From the NCBI GenBank assembly GCA_029099685.1, contig JAQXOO010000025.1, positions 1-64,000 of the forward strand: DNA of 64,000 nucleotides, read 5' to 3'. Positions within the stretch are counted from its first letter, which is position 1. Each line of letters opens with the position of its first letter. Under the pieces are notes generated by a model that saw nothing but the letters and a program-made list of their open reading frames with translations, was not told the DNA's origin and searched no databases. This DNA is from Clostridia bacterium. GTDB taxonomy: Bacteria > Bacillota > Clostridia > Oscillospirales > Butyricicoccaceae. Shown here one piece after another: positions 1-14,124 of the stretch. The translations under genes and the position numbers were made by a program.

Positions 1-137
1 CCCGCGTGACTTTCCACCGCGGGAAAGTCACCAAAGCGCGCCGGGGGCCCTCCCCATAAGGGCAGGAAGCCCCCGGACCCCTGTCTGCCCAAAAGACCAG
101 GCAAAAAGGCCCCACCGGCGGGTGCCCCGGCCCGGCC
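1..137. repeat. Dispersed structured repeat, copy 1
   Basis: This is the first of three near-identical copies of a roughly 135 bp element; the others are at 55957-56093 and 56316-56452. Each copy contains an inverted repeat built on GACTTTCC/GGAAAGTC (here 8-29), followed by a second stem of GGGGGC and GCCCCC arms about 20 bases apart. The copy touches the left window edge, so it may extend further. It is open in several frames, but I see no coding signal. It could be a non-autonomous mobile or RNA-type repeat; its function is unknown. Confidence 0.75.
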
Positions 138-242
138 AAGGCGGGAATTTCCCCTTCCTCCGTAAGCCTTCGCCCTTCGGAAGAAGATAGCACGGCGTAG
201 CCGTGACGGATGCGGAGGGCCGGCGGCCGGGCCTTGAAAATA

Positions 243-272
243 CAAGCAGCCGGCGGGCTCCCGCCGGCTGCT
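243..272 (-). terminator. Hairpin downstream of secA
   Basis: A near-perfect stem (AGCAGCCGGCGGG with CCCGCCGGCTGCT on the minus strand) lies beyond the secA stop and is followed on the minus strand by TGTATTTTC. It may terminate secA transcription. It is separated from secA by a duplicated scrap of the secA 3' end and by another inverted repeat at 395-424. Confidence 0.45.
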
Positions 273-284
273 GTTGTTCTTGTT

Positions 285-347
285 TTACCTTCCGCAGCAA
301 TGCTTGTATTTTTTGCCGCTGCCGCAGGGGCAGGGGTCGTTCCGGCC
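285..347 (-). repeat. Duplicated fragment of the secA 3' end
   Basis: About 62 bases repeat the last codons of secA (483-546) with one visible mismatch, including codons for the zinc-binding SEC-C tail and its stop. The upstream part of secA is not duplicated. The piece therefore looks like a local partial duplication or recombination footprint rather than a gene. Confidence 0.7.
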
Positions 348-394
348 CGCCCCCAAAAATCTCCGATTTTTCGGGGACCCCGGGGGATCCAATA

Positions 395-424
395 GATTTC
401 CGGCAAATAGATTGCCGGAAATCG
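395..424. repeat. Short perfect inverted repeat after secA
   Basis: GATTTCCGGCAA and TTGCCGGAAATC face each other around a few bases, between the true secA end and its duplicated copy. It can form a stable hairpin in RNA from either strand. No T-run follows, so it may be an mRNA 3' end stabiliser or part of a small repeat. Confidence 0.5.
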
Positions 425-482
425 GACGCCGCGACTGCGCGGCGGCGGGCAGAAGCCCGCTTGTGGGCCGTGATAAGCGCGC

Positions 483-3203
<2,721 letters not shown>

Positions 3204-3292
3204 GTATCTTCCTGCCTTTCGGTTGATTGCTCTCTTATCCACTATAGCACAGTTCGCTGTCAAAAGAAAGCGGAGTCTGTGGAAAAATCACC

Positions 3293-3321
3293 TTGTTGCG
3301 GTGTTCCATTTATGTTATACT
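3293..3321 (+). promoter_or_regulatory. Sigma-A type promoter for the 3380 gene
   Basis: TTGTTG and TATACT are separated by 17 bases, about 60 bases upstream of the ATG at 3380. It should drive the YcxB-like gene and the overlapping methylase gene. Confidence 0.5.
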
Positions 3322-3379
3322 GAAACGAAGAACACTTTGTGTGAACAAAATCCGAATTTTATATGGGAGGCTGCCCTTT

Positions 3380-3904
3380 ATGAAGATGCTGTATGTTGTC
3401 AACACCCGACACGACGCGGACGCCTACCGGGTCTATGCCAGGGTGCATATGGACGGAAAGGCCACCACCTCCGCCAAGATCACCGCGCTGGTCATCGGCG
3501 CGCTGTCCCTGGCCGGGGGCCTGGCGGCAGTGGTCAGGCAGGGGCCCAAGGTATTGTATATCGCCGCCGCCCTCTTTGGCCTGCTGTGCCTGCTGGGGCA
3601 GCCCATCGGCCTGTGGCGGATGCGGCGGCAGCTGCTGAAAAACGCCGAAAACATCCGCATGACCATCGATTACCGCTTCGGGGACACCGCCTTTGACGTC
3701 ACCTGGCCCGGCCGGAGCGAATCCATCCCCTACAGCGAGCTGAAAAAGGTGGTGGAGACCCCGGATTACTACTTCCTTTACACCGATGTGCGCATGGCCC
3801 ACATTTTGCCCAAAAAGGATTTCACCCAGGGCGACCCCGCCGGCTTCGGCAGCTTTGTCTGTGAAAAAGCCGGACTGGCGCTGCAGCACCACAAGGCCAG
3901 ATGA
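3380..3904 (+). CDS. YcxB-like membrane protein
   Basis: The product is 174 residues with two hydrophobic helices at about residues 27-72, then a soluble C-terminal part. The arrangement (short N-terminus, two membrane helices, a beta-rich tail with a SIPYSELKKVVETPDYYFLY segment) resembles the YcxB-like family, whose function is not established. I took the ATG at 3380 because GGGAGG sits 10 bases upstream; a longer frame to 3293 has no ribosome site. The stop overlaps the next start in an ATGA, which suggests translational coupling with the methylase. The family call rests on overall pattern only. Confidence 0.55.
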   Translation: MKMLYVVNTRHDADAYRVYARVHMDGKATTSAKITALVIGALSLAGGLAAVVRQGPKVLYIAAALFGLLCLLGQPIGLWRMRRQLLKNAENIRMTIDYRFGDTAFDVTWPGRSESIPYSELKKVVETPDYYFLYTDVRMAHILPKKDFTQGDPAGFGSFVCEKAGLALQHHKAR

Positions 3905-4905
3905 CGGAGTATCTGCTGCTGGCAAACCCGGGCCACAACCGGGTCTATCTGGAGGCCGCCCGCACCGCGGCGGCGGCGGAGCTCTGCCTGCTGCTGCCCA
4001 GCTGCGCCGTTTCAGAAGGAGAGGTGGGCGGCCAGCCGGCCCTGCGCCTTTGCTGCGAACAGCCCCTGGAGGGGGAGGCGCTGGCCCGCTGCGCCCGGTC
4101 CTCGCTGTTTTTCGCCCTGTTTGAGCGGGCGGAAGGGGACCTTCTGCGGCCGGTGACGCCGCCGGAATGGCGGTATCTCCCCGACAGTCTGAACACCATT
4201 TTGAAATATCCCGGAAAGACCAACGAGCAGTTCACCCGGCTGCTGGTCAACCTGGCGGAGGGGGCCTGCCTGTCTCTCCGGGACAAGCCCACCCTGCTGG
4301 ACCCCATGTGCGGACAGGGCACCACCCTGTTCGAGGCCGCCATCCGGGGCTGGAACGCCGTGGGGCTGGAGATCCAGGAGCAGCCGGTGCGCAAGGGCGC
4401 CGGGTATTTCGTGAAATTCCTGGAAAACAGCCGCTGTAAGCACAAGCGATCTGAGGAAAAACGCACCCGGGAGGGCAAACGCCTGGCGCAGGTGACCGCC
4501 GTGGAATACGCCGCCCAAAAGGACGGCTGGTACCGGGAGGACACCCGCACGGTGCGGTTTTTCCGGGCGGACAGCGCCCTGTGCGGCCAGCTTCTGCCCA
4601 AAAACAGCGTGGACCTGCTGGCCTGCGACCTGCCCTATGGGGTGCAGCACGGCGCCTCCGGCGGGGACGGGCTGCGGCGCAATGCCGCCGGGCTGGCGGC
4701 GGAGGCGGCTCCCGGCTGGTTTGCCGTTCTGCGTCCCGGCGGGGGCGCGGCCCTGGCCTATAATGTCCTCACCACGCCCCGGCAGCAGCTGGTTCAGGCC
4801 ATGGAGGGGGCGGGCTTTTCGGTGCTGCCCCGGACAGAGGGGCTGGAGCACCGGGTGGACCAGGCCATCCTGCGGGACGTGCTGACGGCGTACAAGCCAA
4901 AGTGA
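3901..4905 (+). CDS. TRM11-like SAM-dependent RNA methyltransferase
   Basis: This 334-residue protein has a class I methyltransferase core. LLDPMCGQGTTLFEAAIRGW is the SAM-binding motif I region, and DLLACDLPYGVQHGA is the (N/D)PPY-like catalytic motif IV typical of N2-guanosine or related base methylases of the UPF0020/TRM11 group. The target RNA cannot be read from the sequence. The usual THUMP domain is not evident in the N-terminal ~110 residues, which may instead be a divergent binding module. It overlaps the upstream gene by four bases. Confidence 0.7.
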   Translation: MTEYLLLANPGHNRVYLEAARTAAAAELCLLLPSCAVSEGEVGGQPALRLCCEQPLEGEALARCARSSLFFALFERAEGDLLRPVTPPEWRYLPDSLNTILKYPGKTNEQFTRLLVNLAEGACLSLRDKPTLLDPMCGQGTTLFEAAIRGWNAVGLEIQEQPVRKGAGYFVKFLENSRCKHKRSEEKRTREGKRLAQVTAVEYAAQKDGWYREDTRTVRFFRADSALCGQLLPKNSVDLLACDLPYGVQHGASGGDGLRRNAAGLAAEAAPGWFAVLRPGGGAALAYNVLTTPRQQLVQAMEGAGFSVLPRTEGLEHRVDQAILRDVLTAYKPK

Positions 4906-4955
4906 TTACGTATCGCAATATTTTAACATAATATTCCCTAAAGGAGTCTTATTTT

Positions 4956-6134
4956 ATGGAACTGCAACAGAAAATCGAAGCCATTACCGATGAAATGATC
5001 GCCATCCGCCGGGAGCTGCACCAGCACCCCGAGCTGGGCACCCAGGAGCTGGAGACCCAGAAGCGCATCTCCGCCCTGCTGGACAAGTGGGGCATCGAGC
5101 ACAAGCCCTGCGCCGACACGGGCATCGTGGGCATCATCCGGGGCGGAAAGCCCGGCAACGTGGTGGGCATCCGGGCGGATATCGACGCCCTGCCCCTGCA
5201 GGAGGACCGCTCCCGCAGCTACTGCTCCCTGAATGACGGCGTGATGCACGCCTGCGGACATGACGTCCACACCACCATCCTGCTGGGTGTGGCCCGGATG
5301 TGCAAGGAGCTGGGACAGGAGCTGCCCGGCACCGTCAAGCTGTTCTTCCAGCCTGCGGAGGAGACCGTGGGCGGCGGCGACCGCATGGTGCGGGAGGGCT
5401 GCTGCAAGGATCCCGACGTGGACTACACCATCGGCCTCCATGTCCAGCCCTATATGGATGTGGGTACCGTGGAGATGCGTTACGGCCAGCTCAACGCTTC
5501 CTGTGACACCGTCACCATCAAGGTCAAGGGTAAGGCCGGCCACGGCGCTTATCCCGAGCGGGGCGTGGACGCCATCGTGGCCGCCGCGGGCATCGTTTCC
5601 GGCCTGCAGACCTTTGTCAGCCGCAACATCAGCCCGCTGAACAACGCCGTCCTCACCATCGGCACCATCAACGGCGGCACCAAGAGCAACATCGTGGCCG
5701 ACGAGGTGCGGATGACCGGCACCCTGCGCACCCTGGACCCCGAGACCCGGATCTTTGCCAAAGAGCGCATCACCGCCCTGGCCCAGTGCATCGCCCAGGG
5801 CTACGGCTGCACCGCCGATGTGGATGTGGAGTGGGGCTATGCCTGCCTTATCAACACCGACGAGGTGGTGGACGTGATGAAGGCCCGGGCCGAGGAGCTG
5901 CTGGGCAAGGAGCACGTGCTGATGAAGCAGTTCCCCTCTCTGGGCGGCGAGGATTTCTCCTATTTCATCGACGGCTCCAAAAAGGGCGGCGCCTTTTACC
6001 ACCTGGGCTGCGGCAACAGCGAACAGGGCGTCACCGCCGCCCTGCACAACCAGCAGTTCGACGTGGACGAACGGTGCATCCCTCTGGGCATCCGGCTGCA
6101 GATGGCCTTTGTGCTGGATCTGCTGCAGAAGTAA
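4956..6134 (+). CDS. M20 family metallo-amidohydrolase
   Basis: The 392-residue enzyme belongs to the M20 group of N-acyl amino acid amidohydrolases (hippurate, IAA-amino acid or N-acetyl-diaminopimelate hydrolase types). The metal-binding motif HACGHDVH is at residues 98-105, and the paired glutamates follow in FFQPAEETVGGG. Near the C-terminus, SLGGEDFSYF supplies another ligand region. A clear AAGGAG ribosome site lies at 4941-4946, and the gene ends in a strong terminator. It probably releases amino acids from N-acyl conjugates in the cytosol; the exact substrate is unknown. Confidence 0.88.
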   Translation: MELQQKIEAITDEMIAIRRELHQHPELGTQELETQKRISALLDKWGIEHKPCADTGIVGIIRGGKPGNVVGIRADIDALPLQEDRSRSYCSLNDGVMHACGHDVHTTILLGVARMCKELGQELPGTVKLFFQPAEETVGGGDRMVREGCCKDPDVDYTIGLHVQPYMDVGTVEMRYGQLNASCDTVTIKVKGKAGHGAYPERGVDAIVAAAGIVSGLQTFVSRNISPLNNAVLTIGTINGGTKSNIVADEVRMTGTLRTLDPETRIFAKERITALAQCIAQGYGCTADVDVEWGYACLINTDEVVDVMKARAEELLGKEHVLMKQFPSLGGEDFSYFIDGSKKGGAFYHLGCGNSEQGVTAALHNQQFDVDERCIPLGIRLQMAFVLDLLQK

Positions 6135-6152
6135 AAAACGCGGTTTTTCAAG

Positions 6153-6179
6153 GCGGCGGGCATGGCCCGCCGCTTTTTT
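6153..6179 (+). terminator. Intrinsic terminator after M20 gene
   Basis: GCGGCGGG pairs with CCCGCCGC around a short loop and is followed by six T residues. Confidence 0.85.
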
Positions 6180-6248
6180 GCACGCAAAAACAGGCCGCCG
6201 TCCGTCCCCGGGGGACAGGCAGCGGCCTGCTGTTTGGTTTGACGGGGA

Positions 6249-6728
6249 TCAGTCCTGCTCCTCCGGCCCGTCGCAGCTGGCTTCCTCCAAGGCGTTGGCC
6301 CGTTTTTTGTACATCACGGCGGACAGGGACAGCGCCCCGAACAGCACCACAAACAGCCCCAGAAACAGCACCGCGAAGGTGGCGGCCGCGCCCGGCAGGC
6401 TGCGGTAATTGCAGTAGCCCACCACAGCGAACACAGCGGCGAAGAGGATGGCCGCGGCCAGGCTCACAAGCAGGTTGGTTTTGGGGTCGGCCTTCAGCCG
6501 GCGGTCCCAGATGCCGTTTTTCATGCAGGCCGCCGCCAGATAGGCTGCCAGCAGCATAAAGATGATCCATTCTCCGGCCACCACCTTCAGCTCGCCCATG
6601 CCGAAGACCGCCTGCTGGATGAACAGCGAGGCCAGCAGGGCCCAGAAGGCGAACCAGCAGCCGTTCCGTTCAATGCGCAGCAGGGTCTGCTCCTGCCGCT
6701 CATCCAAATTACTCTTCTGTTTCTTCAC
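6249..6728 (-). CDS. Four-helix membrane protein (DUF6773-like)
   Basis: The product is 159 residues. A short charged N-terminus containing LDERQEQTLLRIER is followed by four predicted membrane helices and an acidic tail. This arrangement next to a small XRE regulator is a common two-gene unit in Firmicutes, and the pattern resembles DUF6773. No catalytic motif is visible. It overlaps the end of the regulator gene by 20 bases, so the two are probably cotranscribed. Confidence 0.6.
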   Translation of the reverse strand: MKKQKSNLDERQEQTLLRIERNGCWFAFWALLASLFIQQAVFGMGELKVVAGEWIIFMLLAAYLAAACMKNGIWDRRLKADPKTNLLVSLAAAILFAAVFAVVGYCNYRSLPGAAATFAVLFLGLFVVLFGALSLSAVMYKKRANALEEASCDGPEEQD

Positions 6729-6897
6729 TTGGTTTTTCCTCCCAAAATAAGTCGTTCAGGGTCATATCCAGCGCCCAGCAGATGGACAGGCACAGCTTCA
6801 GCGAGGGGTTGAAGGTGCCCGCTTCGATCATGCCGATGGTCTGCCGGGTGACCCCGGCCATTTTTGCCAGCTCCGCCTGGGAAATGTTCAGCTCCAT
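6709..6897 (-). CDS. Small XRE-family DNA-binding regulator
   Basis: The 62-residue open frame is almost entirely a helix-turn-helix of the XRE/Cro type: LNISQAELAKMAGVTRQTIG, then a recognition-helix continuation and LNDLFWEE. Such minimal regulators often control the adjacent membrane protein gene. The start is uncertain. The frame stays open upstream through residues reading IRNLKIKFRR, which relatives normally contain, but has no standard start codon there. A good ribosome site (AAGGGAGGG) followed by an ATG near 6934 is out of frame. Either the short start at 6897 is used or there is a frameshift near the start. Confidence 0.75.
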   Translation of the reverse strand: MELNISQAELAKMAGVTRQTIGMIEAGTFNPSLKLCLSICWALDMTLNDLFWEEKPSEETEE

Positions 6898-7057
6898 CCT
6901 GCGGAACTTGATCTTCAGGTTGCGGATATCGCATCCCTCCCTTCACGCAGATCATAGCACAGTAAAAAGGGGATGTCAAGTATATTTTACTTAAAGAATG
7001 ATATAATTGTCTTTTGCAAAACAAATCGGACGCACCCCGGTCCCGAATGGTTCCAAT

Positions 7058-7098
7058 AAAAACACGCAGCGCCCCGGTCTCCCGGAGCGCCGCGTGCC
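7058..7098 (-). terminator. Intrinsic terminator for hppA
   Basis: On the minus strand, CACGCGGCGCTCCGG and CCGGGGCGCTGCGTG form a long stem with a GAGA loop and are followed by five T residues. Confidence 0.85.
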
Positions 7099-7130
7099 AC
7101 AATATTACAGGAAAGCGATGAGGATGCAGA

Positions 7131-9080
<1,950 letters not shown>

Positions 9081-9351
9081 GTGTGTTGCAAACTCCCTTT
9101 CCCTTTTTGCAGTTTGGGCAAAATCATGAAAATTGCCCGGTCAATTTATGCAAAATTACTTATCAGAGTATTTATATTGTAATTCTAATTCCGAAAAAAT
9201 CAATCCATCTTTTGTAAGTTCATGAAAATCGCACAATTTTTGGGAAGGAAATTTATTCAAAACGCTGATGAAACCTGTGAAAAGAAGGGGTTTGCAGAAA
9301 GCTTCTATGGAAAAGATATTTTAATGACCATTTATACATTTTTTCTTGGAG
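9081..9351. other. AT-rich intergenic region between hppA and selA
   Basis: About 270 bases of markedly AT-rich DNA separate the divergent hppA and selA genes. I see no credible open frame or RNA gene. It presumably holds the hppA promoter on the minus strand, but I could not fix its position. Confidence 0.5.
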
Positions 9352-9380
9352 TGGACATTTATTGCAAAAAGATATATAAT
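9352..9380 (+). promoter_or_regulatory. Promoter for selA-selB
   Basis: TGGACA and a perfect TATAAT are separated by 17 bases, about 70 bases upstream of the selA ATG. Confidence 0.65.
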
Positions 9381-9452
9381 AAATGACACAGAATCCGGAG
9401 AAGGGACAGGGGTCCCTTGTGAAAAAACAGGGATTTTGGAGGGATCTATTGT

Positions 9453-10835
9453 ATGGAGAAGAACAGTCTGCTGCGCCAGCTGCCCAAGGTGGACGAGGTG
9501 CTGCGCCGGCCCCCGGTGGCGGCGCTGGAGCTGCCCCAGACGGTGGTCACCGACCTGGTGCGGGGCCGGATCGAGGAGCTGCGGCAGCGTATTCTGGAAG
9601 GCAGTCTCACCAGCCTGCCCACGGTGGAGGAGCTGTGCGACGGCGTGTGCGCCGACGCCGCTGCCGCCGCGAAGCCTTCGCTGCGCCCGGTGATCAACGC
9701 CACCGGCGTCACCCTGCACACCAACCTGGGCCGGGCCTGCCTGTCGGAAAAGGCCGTGGCCGCCGCCGCTGCCGCCGCCCGGCGGTATTCCACCCTGGAA
9801 TATGATCTGGAAAAGGGTGAGCGGGGCTCCCGCTACAGCCATGTGGAAAAGCTTTTGTGCCGCATCACCGGCGCCCAGGCCGCCATGGCGGTGAACAACA
9901 ACGCCGCCGCCGTGCTGTTGATCCTCAGCGCCGTAGGCAAGGGGGGCGAGGTCATCACCTCCCGGGGGGAACTGGTGGAGATCGGCGGCTCCTTCCGCAT
10001 CCCGGAGATCATGGAGCAGTGCGGCTGCTCCCTGCGGGAGGTGGGCGCCACCAATAAGACCCACCTGCGGGACTATGAAAATGCCATTGGCGAGGGCACC
10101 CGCGCCCTATTAAAGGTACACACCAGCAACTACCGCATCCTGGGCTTTTCCGAGAGCGTGCCCCTGCAGGACCTGGTGGCCCTGGGCCGCAAGCACGGCC
10201 TGCCGGTGATCGAGGACCTGGGCAGCGGCTGCTTCTTTGACCTGGAGCGCATCGGCATCCACGGCGAGCCTACGGTGATGGACAGCGTCCGGGCCGGGGT
10301 GGACATCATCAGCTTTTCCGGCGACAAGCTGCTGGGCGGACCCCAGGCGGGCATCATCCTGGGCTCTGAGGAGTGGATCGCCCGGCTCAAGACCCATCCC
10401 CTCACCCGTGCCATGCGGGTGGACAAAATGACCCTGGCCGCCCTGGAGGCCACGCTGCAGAGCTATCTGGACCCGGAAAAGGCCCGGGAGGAGATCCCCA
10501 CCCTGCGGATGCTGTCCATCGACCCCGCCCGGCTGAAGCTGCGGGCGGAGCTGCTGCGGGAGCGTCTGGAAAAGGAGGGCGTGCTGTGCGAGGTGGTCCC
10601 CGAGCAGGACCAGGTGGGCGGCGGAAGCGTTCCCACCCAGCTTTTGCCCACCTGGGCGGTGGCGGTGACGCCCCGCAATCTCACGGTGGACGGCCTGGAG
10701 GAGCGGCTGCGCACCCGCAGCGCCACCCCCATCATCGGCCGCATCGCCCATGAACGCTACCTGCTGGACGTGCGGACGCTGTGGGAAGAGGACTTTGCCC
10801 TGATCGCGGCCAGTGTGGCGGAGGCAGATCGATGA
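9453..10835 (+). CDS. selA: L-seryl-tRNA(Sec) selenium transferase SelA
   Basis: SelA is the PLP enzyme that converts seryl-tRNA(Sec) to selenocysteinyl-tRNA(Sec) using selenophosphate. The 460-residue length is typical. The N-terminal tRNA-binding part opens with [12 protein letters not shown]. The motif [13 protein letters not shown] and the PLP-binding [12 protein letters not shown] (Lys292) are clear. A GGAGGG ribosome site lies about 10 bases before the ATG. The stop overlaps the selB start in ATGA, so selAB are translationally coupled, and selC follows. It serves the UGA codons of selD, grdB and grdA in this window. Confidence 0.97.
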   Translation: MEKNSLLRQLPKVDEVLRRPPVAALELPQTVVTDLVRGRIEELRQRILEGSLTSLPTVEELCDGVCADAAAAAKPSLRPVINATGVTLHTNLGRACLSEKAVAAAAAAARRYSTLEYDLEKGERGSRYSHVEKLLCRITGAQAAMAVNNNAAAVLLILSAVGKGGEVITSRGELVEIGGSFRIPEIMEQCGCSLREVGATNKTHLRDYENAIGEGTRALLKVHTSNYRILGFSESVPLQDLVALGRKHGLPVIEDLGSGCFFDLERIGIHGEPTVMDSVRAGVDIISFSGDKLLGGPQAGIILGSEEWIARLKTHPLTRAMRVDKMTLAALEATLQSYLDPEKAREEIPTLRMLSIDPARLKLRAELLRERLEKEGVLCEVVPEQDQVGGGSVPTQLLPTWAVAVTPRNLTVDGLEERLRTRSATPIIGRIAHERYLLDVRTLWEEDFALIAASVAEADR

Positions 10836-12742
10836 AGCACGTTATTATCGGCACCGCCGGACACGTGGACCACGGCAAGACCCTGCTGGTAAAGGCCCTG
10901 ACGGGCATCGACACCGACCGGCTGCAGGAGGAGAAAAAGCGGGGCATCACCATCGAGCTGGGCTTTGCCCATCTGGATTGGGAGGACGGCACCCAGGCGG
11001 GCATCGTGGATGTGCCCGGACATGAGAAATTCATCAAAAATATGCTGGCCGGCGCCGGGGGCATTGACCTTGCCATGCTGGTGGTGGCCGCGGACGAGGG
11101 CTTTATGCCCCAGACGGTGGAGCATCTGGGCATCCTGACCCTGCTGGGCATCCGGGAGGGACTGGTGGTCATCACCAAGACCGATATGGTGGACCCCGAG
11201 TGGGTGGAGATGATCCGGGAGGACGTCCGGGAGCAGGTGAAGGGCACCTTTTTGGAAAACAAGCCCGTCATGGCGGTCTCCGCCTATACCGGAGAGGGCA
11301 TCCCGGAGCTGCGGGAGCATCTGAAAAAGCTGGTGCAGCAAACCGAGGAAAAGAGCCTGCGGGTGCCCTTCCGCCTGCCGGTGGACCGGGTGTTTTCGGT
11401 GGAGGGCTTCGGCACGGTGGTCACCGGCACCCTCATCGAGGGCAGTATGTCCGAGGATGAGATCGCCCAGCTGGTGCCCTCGGGCCTGACGGCCAAGATC
11501 CGCAACCTGCAGGTCCACGGAAAGGACGTGACCACCGCTTATGCGGGGCAGCGGGTGGCGGTCAACCTGGCGGGCCTGAAAAAGACCGATATCCAGCGGG
11601 GCGACGCGGTGGTCAAGCCCGGCACCGTCCACGTGGGACAGATGCTGGACGTGCGCCTGCAGAACCTGAAGGGCTCCCAGCGGGTGATCCTGAACAATTC
11701 CCAGGTGCATTTCTATCACGGCTCCAGCGTGCTGCTGGCCAAGGTGGTGCTGCTGGACCGGGACCGGCTGGAGCCGGGAGAGAGCTGCTACGCCCAGATG
11801 CGGTTCACCCAGGATATCGCCGCCAAGAGCGGCGACCGGTTCGTCATCCGCTTTTATTCGCCCCTGGAGACCATCGGCGGCGGCGTGGTGCTGGATGACG
11901 CCCCCGTCAGGCACCGCCGGGGCGACCGGACGGCGCTGGAGGCGCTGAAGATCAAGGAATCCGGCTCCGGCGGACAAAAGGTCATTCAGGCCGTGGCTGA
12001 GGAGGGCCTGGGCCTGCCCGGCTGCGCCCGTCTGGCCCAGCGCCTGGCAACAGAGGAAGAAGCGCTGCGTCCCGAACTGGAGCGGCTGGTGTCCCGGGGC
12101 GAGGTGCTGGAGATCCTGCCCGGCCGGTATCTGGCCTCCGCCGTGCTGGACCGCCAGTGGGAAAGCTGCAAAAAGCTGCTGGAGGGCTACCACGCCCAGA
12201 ATCCCCTCCACGCCGGCATCCGCCTGGCGGAGGTGCGGCAGAAGCTGTTCCCCAAGACCGATATTACCGTGGCCGACGGCATCCTCCGGGAGCTGGAGGC
12301 CGAGGGAAAGATCAAGCGGGTGGCCGACCGCTACGCCCTGCAGGAGTTTGAGGTCAGGCTCACCAAGCGGCAGACCGCCCTGCGGGACCGGCTGCTGAAG
12401 ATCTACCGGGAGGCCGGGCTGGACGTCCCCTCTCTGGATGAGCTGTGGCCCATGTTCCAGCCCAAGGAAAAGGACGAGTGCCGGCAGGTGCTGGAGAGCC
12501 TTGTCTCCGGCGGCCAGCTGGTGATGCTGTCCCCCCAGATCGTGGTGGACAGGGCGGTGTATGAGCGGCTGTACCAGGCGCTGAAGGACTGGTTCGCCGA
12601 ACACGAGACCCTGACTTTGGCAGAATACCGGGACGTGATGAACACCTCCCGGAAATACGCCCTGGCGGCGCTGGAGTATTTTGACCGCAACAAACTGACC
12701 AAAAAGGAAGGCGACCTGCGCAGGCCGGGCGCCGAGCTGTAA
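10832..12742 (+). CDS. selB: Selenocysteine-specific elongation factor SelB
   Basis: SelB is a GTPase that carries Sec-tRNA to ribosomes at UGA codons marked by a bSECIS hairpin. The 636-residue protein has an EF-Tu-like GTP domain with [11 protein letters not shown] at residues 7-17, DVPGHE, and the NKAD-equivalent TKTD. Two beta-barrel domains follow, then a long C-terminal part expected to contain winged-helix domains that bind the mRNA hairpin (residues about 370-636, ending in [17 protein letters not shown]). The ATG at 10832 overlaps the selA stop. tRNA-Sec is encoded about 95 bases downstream. Confidence 0.97.
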   Translation: MKHVIIGTAGHVDHGKTLLVKALTGIDTDRLQEEKKRGITIELGFAHLDWEDGTQAGIVDVPGHEKFIKNMLAGAGGIDLAMLVVAADEGFMPQTVEHLGILTLLGIREGLVVITKTDMVDPEWVEMIREDVREQVKGTFLENKPVMAVSAYTGEGIPELREHLKKLVQQTEEKSLRVPFRLPVDRVFSVEGFGTVVTGTLIEGSMSEDEIAQLVPSGLTAKIRNLQVHGKDVTTAYAGQRVAVNLAGLKKTDIQRGDAVVKPGTVHVGQMLDVRLQNLKGSQRVILNNSQVHFYHGSSVLLAKVVLLDRDRLEPGESCYAQMRFTQDIAAKSGDRFVIRFYSPLETIGGGVVLDDAPVRHRRGDRTALEALKIKESGSGGQKVIQAVAEEGLGLPGCARLAQRLATEEEALRPELERLVSRGEVLEILPGRYLASAVLDRQWESCKKLLEGYHAQNPLHAGIRLAEVRQKLFPKTDITVADGILRELEAEGKIKRVADRYALQEFEVRLTKRQTALRDRLLKIYREAGLDVPSLDELWPMFQPKEKDECRQVLESLVSGGQLVMLSPQIVVDRAVYERLYQALKDWFAEHETLTLAEYRDVMNTSRKYALAALEYFDRNKLTKKEGDLRRPGAEL

Positions 12743-12836
12743 GCAAAATCAAATACCGCCGCGCGGCGGAAATGTACGGCGAAAGCGGATTTTTCCTTGA
12801 CTTTTTGGAGAAACTATGTTAACTTTTGCTGTACAT

Positions 12837-12933
12837 GGGAGCAGATGGGTGCTGGTGTGCCCCCCGGTCTTCAAAACCGGTGAGGGTGGTGAAGAGCTGC
12901 CTAGGTGGGTTCGATTCCCACATGTTCCCGCCA
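12837..12933 (+). tRNA. selC: tRNA-Sec (anticodon TCA)
   Basis: A 97-base tRNA has the hallmarks of selenocysteine tRNA: a UCA anticodon at 12871-12873 within a CCGGT/ACCGG stem, a long variable arm, a T arm of GTGGG-TTCGATT-CCCAC, and an encoded CCA end after a G discriminator. The long acceptor stem pairs GGGAGCA with TGTTCCC. It sits directly downstream of selAB and is followed by a strong hairpin. Confidence 0.95.
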
Positions 12934-12938
12934 TGAGA

Positions 12939-12971
12939 AAAAGCGCCGCGTGAAAAACGCGGCGCTTTTTT
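12939..12971. terminator. Bidirectional terminator between selC and selD
   Basis: AAAGCGCCGCG and CGCGGCGCTTT form a stem flanked by A and T runs, so it can end both selC (+) and selD (-) transcription. Confidence 0.85.
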
Positions 12972-12994
12972 GCGCTTGGATTCCGGTTTTCCGT

Positions 12995-14035
12995 TCAGGC
13001 GAACAGGATGCTCACATCCTGCTTTTCCGTCACCCGGCCCACAACAGCGCTCCAGGGCGCAAAGGGCCGCAGCCGCTCCAGCAGCCGCCCGGCGTCATCG
13101 GGGGGCAGGGCCGCCAGCAGTCCGCCGGAGGTCTGGGGGTCGGCGGCCAGGTCCTCCAGCGCCTGAAGGGCGGTGTCCGCCCGGCGCATATGGGGGGCCA
13201 CATAGTCCAGGTTGCGGTAGGCGCCGGCGGGGATGATGCCCATGGAGGCAAGCTCCCGGGCGCCGCCCATCAGGGGCAGGCGCTCCCCCTCCAGGACGAT
13301 GGTCACATCCGAGCCTGCGGCCATCTCGTAGCTGTGGCCCAGCAGGCCGAAGCCGGTGACGTCGGTGCAGGCGTGGACGTTGTCCGCCGCGGCCACCGCC
13401 TCGCCCGCCCGGGCGTTCAGGGTGGCCATGTGCATATACACCTCCGCCTTCTGGGCATCGGTGCACAGCCCGCCCTTGATGGCGGTGGTCAGCACGCCGG
13501 AGCCCAGGGGCTTTGTGAGCACCAGCACGTCCCCCGGCCGCGCCCCCACGTTTTTCAGGATCCGGTCGGGGTGGACGAAGCCGGTGACGCACAGGCCGTA
13601 TTTTGGCTCGTTGTCCTGAATGGTGTGTCCGCCGGCGATGACGCAGCCGGCCTCCACCGCCTTGTCGTGGCCGCCCTCGAGAATTTTCCGGACGGTCTGC
13701 AGGGAAAGGCAGTTGGGCACGCACAAAAGATTCATGGCCAGCCGGGGCACGCCGCCCATGGCGTATACGTCGCTGAGGGCGTTTGCCGCGGCGATCTGGC
13801 CGAACAGATAGGGGTCGTCCACGATGGGGGTGAAAAAGTCCACCGTCTGGATGACGGCGGTATCGCCGGTGACGCGGTAGACGCAGGCGTCGTCGCTGCT
13901 GTCATAGCCCACCAGCAGGTCGCGGTCCGCCACATTGGGCAGCCCGGCGAGAATTTCCGTCAGAGCACCCGGCCCCAGCTTGGCGCTTCAGCCGGCGGCG
14001 GTGGTCATCTGGGTCAGGGGGATCTCCTTTGCCAT
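12995..14035 (-). CDS. selD: Selenophosphate synthase SelD, itself a selenoprotein
   Basis: SelD makes selenophosphate, the selenium donor for SelA, from selenide and ATP. Read from the ATG at 14035, the frame is open apart from one TGA at 13990-13988 (codon 16). That codon falls exactly at the catalytic Cys/Sec position of the family, in the context TTAAG-U-SAKLGPG. Reading the UGA as Sec gives a 346-residue protein of normal length; starting after it would lose the catalytic N-terminus. Downstream motifs such as VDFFTPIVDDP, ANALSDVYAMGG and DVTGFGLLGH are intact. AGCGCC/GGTGCT right after the UGA can form a bSECIS-like hairpin. It is divergent from a LysR gene and convergent with selC. Confidence 0.95.
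13964..13990 (-). promoter_or_regulatory. Candidate bSECIS element in selD
   Basis: Immediately after the UGA, AGCGCC (13987-13982) can pair with GGTGCT (13969-13964), leaving a G-rich 12-base loop. Position and G-rich loop fit a bacterial Sec insertion hairpin. I judged pairing by eye only. Confidence 0.5.
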
Positions 14036-14079
14036 GGGGTTCACCTCGCATTTTCAGGTTGAAACAGTTTGTTGTCCCG

Positions 14080-14108
14080 ATTATAGCATCTTCCGCACAA
14101 AGAAACAA
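14080..14108 (-). promoter_or_regulatory. Promoter for selD
   Basis: On the minus strand, TTGTTT and a perfect TATAAT are 17 bases apart, ending about 45 bases before the selD ATG. The element overlaps the ribosome site of the divergent LysR gene, so LysR binding here could affect both genes. Confidence 0.6.
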
Positions 14109-14124
14109 GGGAGGAAACCTTTTT

